A DNA stretch of 51,261 nucleotides, from positions 2,490,479 to 2,541,739 of the forward strand of contig JAHNZQ020000004.1 of the NCBI GenBank assembly GCA_019155205.2, given 5' to 3'. The notes below the pieces were generated by a model. It worked only from the letters and a program-made list of their open reading frames with translations. It had not been told where the DNA came from and ran no database searches. This stretch comes from Gracilaria vermiculophylla (lineage: Eukaryota > Rhodophyta > Florideophyceae > Gracilariales > Gracilariaceae). Every line of letters begins with the position of its first letter. Position 1 is the stretch's first letter. Shown here one piece after another: positions 43,376-51,261 of the stretch. Position numbers and translations under genes: made by a program.

Positions 43376-43796
43376 GGACGAAGATTTCTAGGATTTTGTT
43401 GTCCCTGCCCATCCAGTATTGGCGTACTTAAACAGATCTATCTGCCTAGACAGTTCATGCACAGTTACTATCTGATCGGTCGACATCGCAGAGTTTGTCG
43501 CCATGGCTATACTCTTGGTACTGCACATCGACCAGAAGGCGGTAAAATGGCCAACCAAGTACTCAAACGAACGCTTTCCTGGTAGCGCTTTAACTCAATT
43601 CGGTCGCATCTTCCTATTGCCTGGCTAAATTGTCTCTTTGATCCGCTTGGCACTCGGCGCATAAACCTTGGTTGCAGATATTTTGTACATGGAAACCGAA
43701 CTCAAGGCTTTAATGAGCGTGGCGCTCTTTCACGAGCAGAAAACTGGCAAGGAGCAGGCCGTGTTGAATCCCAGTAGCCATTAGGTTCCTATTGAA

Positions 43797-44200
43797 ATGA
43801 ATCGTCAGGGTAGTCGCTATTTGGTTGAGAATGGAGATGATGATGCTCACTTATTTCATGACTCCATGGTGCTTGAATCTCCAAAAGTCAAAAAATCCTC
43901 GGCGGGAGCGGCTCCTGTTCAAATGTCTCAAAAGCAACCGACGAGCGTGCGTCCATCGAATTGCGTAGAACATTCCACCACTCGGAGTTTGTCACTAAGC
44001 CGTGGCCTTCTCGTGATTTCAGTGGTTTGTCGCACTGCTCCGGTGGTTCCAATCAAACTCATGAATTTTTATACCACCAAAAATGGAGTTTCTGATCAAT
44101 TGGCTATCGATGAAGAGCTGCATCGCCTTCATCAGAGTTTTCTTTAGTACTTTAACCATCCTGGACATGTTGATACAGCCTGCGATTGATGCATGAACTA
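43797..44200 (+). pseudogene. R3: broken coding relic, pairs with 46375-46560
   Basis: An open frame from MNRQGSRYLVEN to HQSFL (43797-44147) continues after a stop as YFNHPGHVDTA. The last 100 bases are clearly homologous to the minus strand of 46375-46560 (LAVDEALNHLHHSFLQYF, then RPGNGDA). It is probably a piece of an unidentified transposable element or dispersed gene family. No domain was recognised. Confidence 0.5.
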
Positions 44201-44649
44201 TTCATCTTCCGTAGCTGACCCGTATATCTAATATGAATGCAACCATTCGACATGCTTTCGACTCAAACGTCCATCACGCTGCAGCTCCATAATTACACTG
44301 GTCTTTCACCATGTGAATGACTCGATGAATGGCCACACAACCGCTTGGAAAAAATGTTTTTAACAAGCCTGTGTTGCTATTCCATATGGGTTAAATACGC
44401 CCGAAAGCCTGTAGGCTTCGTACCGAACATTTATATCGCAATATACAGAGGCCGTAGGTACCCTGGAACAACCATATTTCATCAGCGATTAAATATACAT
44501 CTACAACTACACTTCTGTGTTGATTCTATCTATCGTATCACCATTTGGCCACAGCGAGTCCTAGCGTGACTTCTAAACAACACGCAACCTTCAAGCATGT
44601 TTGACAATAAAATCAACAGCACCAGTTGCGGTCGCCAATGAGGCGAAAG

Positions 44650-44985
44650 ATTCAAACTGTTGCAAGGCAAATGAGCTATATGCGCTATCCTCTCTCGTTA
44701 CACAGGGGTATACAGTTCAAAACTAGAACTATTAACACGCCCCGTCGCTCTGTAGCTCCTTACAGAACGCGACCACGAGCGTACAGTAGCCAAATTTGAC
44801 TACTGCTGTACAAATCTTCCATTTCTCAGGCTCCGGTCACTTCTGGGAATCGAAACCGGGGTCTTAGCGTTTAGCTGTCTGTGCCCATAAAGTGTTGAAA
44901 AACAGATATGGTATATGTACTTTACTCTCTTGTTAAAAAAGACGCACAGTTCAGTAACTGAACCATCAAAACGAACCACTGCAGT
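44650..44985 (+). repeat. R2 repeat copy c
   Basis: This is a third, diverged copy of R2 with two end blocks about 245 bp apart (near 44653 and 44897), including gctcc-ggtcacttctgggaa shared with copy b. Confidence 0.65.
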
Positions 44986-44989
44986 AAGA

Positions 44990-46374
44990 ACCGACGAAAT
45001 CACAGTGCCGCACCAGCCAACACAACATATTAAACTGGTTAGAAACATGAACCGGAGAAATATGTGCCCCGGCTAATCCCGTAGGGGGGAGAATAATATC
45101 ATTTAGATAGAAATCATCTCCCGATGGATCACAATATGCTGTGCACGGGGACCCCTGGGAATCTAAGACTTTTGGAATCCAAAACGTCATCAGCACAGTA
45201 TGCGACAACAACCAAACGCATCCAAATCACCTCAGGGAAATTGACAAATACAAAGTTTTAATAAACCTTAACTTCTCATTTACACACGAAACACTCTATG
45301 TGTCCGTCCTGTACAAAGGCGTTAGAGCTATTCTGATGGAAGTGAGGATTCTACTAATTACTATTCTGCTACAGATGCAATCCGTACACCTGCCTAACTC
45401 CTGGTAGATAGTCATTGACGGCCATTTTGCTCCTTGGTGTCACCTCACCTTTACGTAGCCGTATAAAATGCTACTGTACTACCCCAAATTATTGTTGACG
45501 ACAAATTAACCACAGAATTTATATGATGATTTCGATTGTCGACCCCCACATCATGGTGAATGGCCCCCATGTCTGTACATTTTTATATCCATAAGAGCTG
45601 TTGTGTTGTCATTGCCAGCCAAGTGTTCTGAAATAAACCACCAAACGGAACTGAACAACTAAAACGTCCAGAAAACACGTCCGCCAAAGTACGATCTGCC
45701 AAAGATGTGGTGCTCCACCATCACACCAACTAGGTTTCTAAGATACATGTGACCGACTGGGATGCTTTTCGCTCCAAAACAAATCCGACGTCTTGTATTG
45801 GCACCCCACTTTAATGGCAAATGAAATTTTGGACAGCATTCCCGACATTGCTTTCAACTTGTTTCTCACATACGTCATTGACTACGTGGTGAAACGTACC
45901 AAATGGGCAGGTATTGGGTAGTCATTTCTAGCTTCCAACTCCATATGTTCCATTTGACGGCCAACAGTCGACCAGGACGACCATTTTAAGTAAGAAAGAT
46001 AGCAATTAGTCCCGTGTACCAGAAGGATCAAAACACCGACTAGAGTAAAAGCGTCAAATTAGAACCGAATTGGACCCTTTTAGACGGAAAACCTTTGATT
46101 CATTGGAACCATTTAGCTCCCTGTATTTGGACCCACTGGACTCAATAAAGCGTACCAAGCAACGGATCCGACTCATACTGGCATAGAAGGCAGCTTTTCT
46201 GCGGCACGAGAACCCAGCGGTTGAGGTGTCCGCTCCATGCGCATGGAAAGTTGCAGATATGCTAATTTTATGTTCTGATTTCGTGCGTGAAGCGAGTCCC
46301 GAGTATCTCAAACTGCTGTGCTACTACCATCCATGCAGGGCAGCTGAGGGCGACGACGAATTACTGCATCGATC
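44990..46374. other. Unassigned region
   Basis: No gene is visible. A short piece at 45810-45922 (ANEILDSIPDIAFNLFLTYV) is coding-like but isolated. Confidence 0.3.
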
Positions 46375-46560
46375 GCTAAGACTGCATCCCCATTTCCAGG
46401 ACGGGTGAAGTACTGAAGAAAACTATGATGGAGATGATTCAAAGCTTCGTCAACAGCTAGCCGCTCAGACGCTCTTAGAAAGGTGCACGGTGAATTTAAC
46501 ACTTTCGGATCCATACTTAAAGCAGTTTGGCGACCAATGGAATTGAACGGTAGACCGCGC
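46375..46560 (-). pseudogene. R3: second copy of the unknown relic
   Basis: The minus-strand frame contains ERLAVDEALNHLHHSFLQYF and RPGNGDAVLAID, homologous at the DNA level to 44090-44200. It has no stop where the other copy has one, so the stop there is secondary. The two copies are inverted relative to each other, 2.2 kb apart. Confidence 0.5.
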
Positions 46561-46562
46561 AC

Positions 46563-48251
46563 TGGGTATAAAATCCGAAGGGTAGAAAAAACCGAATCTC
46601 TTGTTTAAGACATACTCACGGGTAGCGTCGCAGCAACCAAAACTGAATGCGGTGCAGCCTAGGTCTCATAGATTCTTGAAGATGGAGTCATACTTGGGAC
46701 TTCGAGCACATCGAATCCATCATTCTCTCCTATATCTTGGAAGTCACAAACGTGTTGGTCCATGTTGAGAGCAACCAGCTATGTGTCATGGTTCAAAATG
46801 GCCGACTCCTAGCTGTGTGTACACTCGTAGTAGGGCGCCACGTTCAATATGGCTTTTGATTTTGTGACCTCATAAAGAGTTTCCGAGGCCGAATTACACA
46901 CATTGAGCTTCTCAAGGATAACAGCGACCATTTCATTATACCAGTGAAGCACGCGAAAAACTAAAGACGACGCATTTTTCTGGAAAGCGTTCGTCTTGGC
47001 ATTTGGTACACTAAGTTACTACCTCTTGTTTGAATTGCAGAATCAATAGCATGACCATAGCAGCAAACTTCGTGATGGCACCAAACCCAATGTTTGATGA
47101 AAACGTACCATTACGATAAATATAACTGCCGATTTACACCTTGTACGGAGGGGTAGGCGCGCCCAAATATTGAACGTTTCACAGCTGCTCCAGCAATCGA
47201 GACTTGAGACACCCATTGGCCAGTGAAAGTCTTTCTCATGGGCGATAGAAGCAACAGTGTTGTACGTATGCACGTTTTTCACGTTTTTTGGTCAGTGTCG
47301 CAGCCTGTACTTGTCCCCAATATCCCCAGCCCATCCATCTCAATCCATAAACAAATCCATGTGTAACAGACGGTCAAAGCAAAGAATTTGCTGCATAGTG
47401 CAAAATGATCTTTTGGATAGGTCCACGTCATGCAGCATCAGAACAAAAAGGTTAAATTAGTCTCGTTCAAACATACTCCGGATGTACGCCACGTCAAACG
47501 GTACCATCTAAAACAGTCCGAAACAAATGAGGTATGCCACTGTTTGGCATCAAAGGTGAAAGACCGAATAAAGATTTCCTGCCCAAAAGATGTCAAATAC
47601 GGAGTCAGGTGGCTCACGGTGAGCGCACAACTCTCGACTTCATTAATGAAAAATCTCAAAAACCTGAATAATTGGACATTGAACTACTTATTGGACTTGG
47701 AACACGTTTGACGAGACAGACCAATCGACTTTTGGCTCAAATACCGCTGAATTTAATTTAATTACATATCATGCGCACTTCACATGAGACTGTAACCGCT
47801 TGCAAAAACGAGATACAGATCGCAGTACGGAAGCAGAACCGAAACGTGATGAAGCCGAAGTGGTAAGATGCGCAGCATAGATTTGAGGCGTGTGGACGTC
47901 GGCTTCATCAAGAGCGGCTTGAACAATTGGAAGGATAGGTGCAGCTAATATGACAACGCTATACATGAAGCCACGCACGCTTAGTGTCTATTATACTGTC
48001 CGCCTCATATGATGCAGATCTGTCTCAAATAAGACTGAACTTTAGAAAAAACTTTCGATACTTTTTTTGTTCCGATCTTTCAACTTCTAACAGAAGATGA
48101 TGATAAGAGTGTTGAAGGGTGAAAACGTTAAATTTTGCGGACATTAAAGACCCTACTAAGCACCTTGCCTATTCTTACCCTGCTTCTTCATCTCAAAATC
48201 CGAATAAAGTCCATCCAATTTAACCCTCGCCTAATCACAGACAATAACTTC
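46563..48251. other. Unassigned region left of T-element copy 3
   Basis: No recognised gene or repeat. The frame at 47430-47711 (93 codons, basic, starting MQHQNKKVKLVSFKH) is open but has no homologue that I can name. Confidence 0.3.
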
Positions 48252-48803
48252 TGTGGTGCTGCCAGTTATTCTTTCAAGGTAGTAGAGGACAACGTCCGTT
48301 AGGAGTTTTTGTTGACACTAAAGGTGCGTGTTGCTAACTTTGATCTCCGGTACTCGCTTTCGTGAGCCGGGAAAAATCTCAAAGGGGATCCGCAATACCA
48401 AGTGGACGGGGAGGTTCACTGGGCTGACAATGCTCCTATAGGGGCTGCTATGATGCGACCTGGGGATCGGCGGCTTAGAAACTTGAGGATGATCGACGAG
48501 AGTCTCCAACCGGAAAAACAGACGTGGACTCTAATTTGCTTTGTCTACTTCCCCAGAGGTGGAACTCAACAGTCAGATTAAGTATCAAGCAGGGTGTCCG
48601 CCTCAGCAGGTCTTACTACAGTAGTAATTACCCGCACAAATTAACTTAAGTAAATAATAATTCCACTGTCCCTTAAAGATACTGTAGGGCAGGCGGGCAG
48701 AAGTATGCACCACGTGTCTCAGTTTATAAAATACGAGCCCTCCTTAGGAATCTTATACCATAAGGCCACACCACCATTTTTCCTTAGGAGCCACTGTACT
48801 ACA
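48252..48803 (-). repeat. T unit H, 552 bp, left end of copy 3
   Basis: This is a complete inverted T unit. The outer end TGTGGTGCTG follows acttc, the inner end ACTACA stops at 48803, and the adjoining taccctctttcct is the complement of the purine tract. Confidence 0.85.
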
Positions 48804-49333
48804 TACCCTCTTTCCTAACTTGCACCACGTCTCCGAGGTGCATCTTCTGATTCCTTGATCCACGGGGTGGCTCCTATCGATTTTGATGCAAGCGTTACCT
48901 CTGGCGGTTGACACATTCTCTTTTCCAGGCGTTCCTCCATTTCTTCATACTTCTGCGCGGCGCATTGCCGCGGGCTCGCATTTCCTCCCCTGCGGTATTT
49001 ACTGGCCTTGCTTCTCCTGGTCGCGGCTGCGTATCATCCATATCGGCGTATCCCGTCTGTGCGACCGCGCCACTCGGCGGCGTGAGCTTCCGCGCACTCG
49101 AGGTCGCCGTGCACGGTGCAGTCGCGCAGCCTCCGTGGCCGGAGCGTGGGTCAGTCCAGAGTGGAAACTGACTCCTTTGAGGCGATTGCCACTCCGATCC
49201 CTTCGAAGACCCTTTTTAGGGAAACACCCGTTTCCTCATATCCGCTCCTCCAATCTCCATGAAGCTGTAAGACTCATAATCCATTCGTCCACAGCTCCGT
49301 CGTTCTCCGTTGGATACGAACGCGCACCTCGCT

Positions 49334-51130
49334 ATGGTGCTCCATACCTCGACTAATTCCGGTCGCCCGGCTTCTCCTCGAATTCCACGATGGCGGCTTG
49401 AGGCGGCTCCCTCTCCGATGATGCTTATAGCCACGTGTCGCTCCCCAAGTTGTGTCAAATCTCTCTACTCAGGTTCTACCACGCGTTCGGTCGCCATCCA
49501 TCCGGCTTCTTACACCTTCGGAATGTCTTCTTTGACTCCGGCGCCTACATCTCCTTCGAATCCTGAGGTGTACCGCACCTCGACCGGTACACCTTTCCGT
49601 ACAAAAGAGCATTTCGATCATCGCGCCAAGCGGGTCTTCGTCCCGTTCCACGACAGGCGCGTGAGTCTCCCGTGTCCCGTAGAGGATTACATTCACCACT
49701 TCGGGCCATACCTTCAGGCGATGCGATTCCGCGCCCTACCGGAGGTTGCGTGGAACGACCAGAATCGGAACCGAGTAGATCCCTATCGCGCTCACTGGCT
49801 CCACTCTCCGGTGCACGGTGAAAACGCTCCAACCACGGTCGGACACTGCGATACTCCATATTTGAGGTGCACTGAGGAACGAGAGATCCAGGCGCAACTC
49901 CAGGTACTGTTCCACAGAGAGAGCTCACAACAAAGAGCGAGGTGACCCGGGAGCATTGCCGATGGGCGCTTTGCCCTCGTGGCGTTGCCCTTCCATCCCC
50001 GATACGATCGTCTCTACGGGCGGAACCAAAATCGATGGCGGACGCACCTCGCGGACGAGACTCCAGTAAGCACCGCTTCTGGGGACATCTATGGTTGACA
50101 CAACACGCAATTCAATGACATGCCCTCCGGGCAGCGTCTGAAGCACCTCCTTGAGGTGCATGACTGTTAGATAGAGCACTGAGTATCCCCGTACCTCTGC
50201 GTGGTGACGCCCATGACCTTCGCGTACCACACTTTTGAGTTTCTGGATCCCCATGACTTTCTAGGGCGGTTTTTCATGCTGGTCGCCTCGACAGAGAGCG
50301 CCGTTGGCACCCTGATGGCGTATCTCCATGCAGAGGACGAAGGCATAACCTTCTATACGCGGTGCCATGACGGCCGCCTCTACTGGGACTCGTCGTATCA
50401 GCCGACCGCCGGACGTTTTCTCCACTTGTCGGCGTCCACCATCCGGGTCTTGCGCTCCTTTGGCATCCAAAACCTTATTAAGGGCACCGCATGGAGTGAG
50501 TCCGAGTCGGAAAAACTGCTGGATTACAACCTGCAGGTGGCGGGGAATGACACGCCGGGCTTCCTTTGGTACTACTACAGCGAAGAAAAGTTCGACCCCA
50601 TTGTCAGAAGTTCGAATGGAGATGATGACGGGCGAGCATACCCTGTCTTTCCCCGTCTGGCGCCCTCTCGGGTTCCTCAGGTGCAACCGCTCCGAATAAC
50701 CGACTACGACCCCTTGATGCAGAGCTTTGCGCATGATACGCCCTGTCAGGTACCTGCTCCGTCCCAGGATATGGGCGCACCTCCTGAGGTGATAACTCCG
50801 TGGCCCATCGCAGTGCCGAGTGCTCTCACAGTGGTAGCCGCTGTGTCTCCCATGGAAGAGGAAGAGATTACTCACGTCCCGGTATCTTCGGCCCCAGTGG
50901 TGCAACCACGATTGCGAAGGGTCCATGCGCCTGTTCTTCAGCCTCGCCTGCTGAGCGTTCCAGTTCCCGCACCGCCGTCACCTCCGGTGTCACCGACTCC
51001 GTCCTGGGCTTTGCCGACCCCCACTTCAGAGCCTGTGAAATCCCGTCGGGGAGCCCCTGTCTCAGCTGGTCCGCCGTCCGTGGCTCCTTCCGTGGCGTTT
51101 GTTGGGCGGTCGACAGAGGTGTCCGATTAA
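49334..51130 (+). pseudogene. Unknown T-element protein, copy 3 (about 598 residues, four stops)
   Basis: A single reading frame from the ATG of MVLHTSTNSGRPASP to the TAA at 51128. It is interrupted only by TGA 49943, TGA 50096, TAG 50168 and TGA 50180, with no frameshift. Copy 2 has sense codons at the four places (CGA, TGG, TGG, TGG). Layout: a Ser/Pro-rich N-terminus (about 1-75), a conserved middle (FHDRRVSLPCPVEDYIHHF; HGENAPTTVGHCDTPYLRC), a second conserved block (FLDPHDFLGRFFMLV; YWDSSYQPTAGRF; LRSFGIQNLIKGTAWSESE; LLDYNLQVAGND) and a proline-rich tail of about 150 residues. No transmembrane segment, zinc ligand array or DDE or recombinase motif is obvious. In copy 1 or 2 the frame starts 8 codons earlier at ATG. 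Role unknown: a structural, DNA-binding or transposition protein are all possible. Confidence 0.7.
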
Positions 51131-51134
51131 GGTG

Positions 51135-51261
51135 TGTAGTACAGTGGCTCCTACGGAATTATGGTGGTTTGGCCTTATGGCATAATATTCCTAAGGAGGG
51201 TTCGTAATTTATTAGCTGGGCCACGTGGTGCATAATATTGTCCGCGTGCGCTACAGTATCC
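51135..51261 (+). repeat. T unit I, first 127 bp
   Basis: It starts TGTAGTACAGTGG and matches the T unit up to the end of the window (ctacagtatcc). Its far end is not visible. Confidence 0.85.

Larger units (their letters stand above)
48252..51261 (+). mobile_element. T-element copy 3, best preserved, right end beyond window
   Basis: It is bounded by T unit H (48252-48803, inverted) and T unit I (from 51135, forward). Between them lie a 530-bp leader and a 599-codon frame that ends 4 bases before I. If I is complete the element is about 3.4 kb with roughly 550-bp inverted ends. Unlike the left end, the right junction has no purine tract, so T unit I could alternatively be a separate solo insertion beside the frame. 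Confidence 0.7.

Noticed and set aside
45700..45930. Possible LINE endonuclease piece (peptide VTDWDAFRSK) and neighbouring ANEILDSIPD frame
   Set aside because: The similarity is limited to a few residues in different frames. No reverse transcriptase is nearby.
50261..50926. 221-codon open frame on the minus strand inside T-element copy 3
   Set aside because: It lies opposite the plus-strand frame that is conserved between copies at protein level. Third-position bias supports the plus frame only.
1..51261. CRISPR array, tRNA or rRNA genes, bacterial operon signals
   Set aside because: No regularly spaced direct repeats with unique spacers, no tRNA or rRNA signature was noticed, and the window is eukaryotic (spliceosomal intron, Dim1, SPC12).

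Overview
The window is nuclear DNA of a eukaryote with a compact, intron-poor gene style. One tight island of four ordinary host genes (about 5.3-10.4 kb) sits in roughly 45 kb of repeats and decayed transposable elements. The host genes are a copine, a Golgi-type carbohydrate sulfotransferase, the 12-kDa subunit of signal peptidase (with a 76-bp GT-AG intron) and the 18S rRNA dimethyltransferase Dim1. They alternate strand (+,-,+,-) and are spaced 150-460 bp apart. Tiny gene islands in a sea of Ty3/gypsy, Tc1 and tyrosine-recombinase elements, together with a Golgi sulfotransferase, suggest a florideophyte red alga such as Chondrus. That is an inference and nothing here proves it.

Layout. 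1-1869: an internally deleted copy of an unfamiliar element (called T-element here) ending in a 552-bp terminal unit (T unit), followed by a second, inverted, truncated T unit. 1870-2823: a Tc1 transposase relic. 2824-5010: retroelement gag-like debris. 5300-10411: the host gene island. 10693-13250: an old Tc1 relic carrying a younger, intact 1278-bp Tc1 transposon nested inside it. 13323-20855: a decayed Ty3/gypsy chromovirus with two LTRs, a protease with a mutated active site, a reverse transcriptase fragment and a C-terminal chromodomain. 20856-26833: mostly unrecognised sequence, with a solo T unit (22981-23534) inserted in another repeat. 26834-28767: a tyrosine recombinase pseudogene split by a solo T unit. 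28768-34350: mostly unrecognised, AT-rich. 34491-38123: a second, rearranged, palindromic T-element. 38124-41700: a minus-strand Ty3/gypsy gag-protease relic. 41709-42100: a partial T unit. 42101-48251: diverged repeats and unrecognised sequence. 48252-51261: a third and best-preserved T-element, running off the window.

The most interesting content is the T family. Its roughly 554-bp unit begins TGT and ends ACA and has twice inserted alone with a 5-bp target-site duplication: once cleanly inside the recombinase reading frame and once inside a recognisable repeat. The same unit also bounds, in inverted orientation, a cargo that encodes a roughly 600-residue protein I cannot assign to any family. 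The divergence between copies of this protein falls mostly at third codon positions, so it was once under selection as protein.

No complete system for mobilising the T family is visible here. The only transposition enzyme that looks intact in the window is the DD34E Tc1 transposase at 12012-12998.
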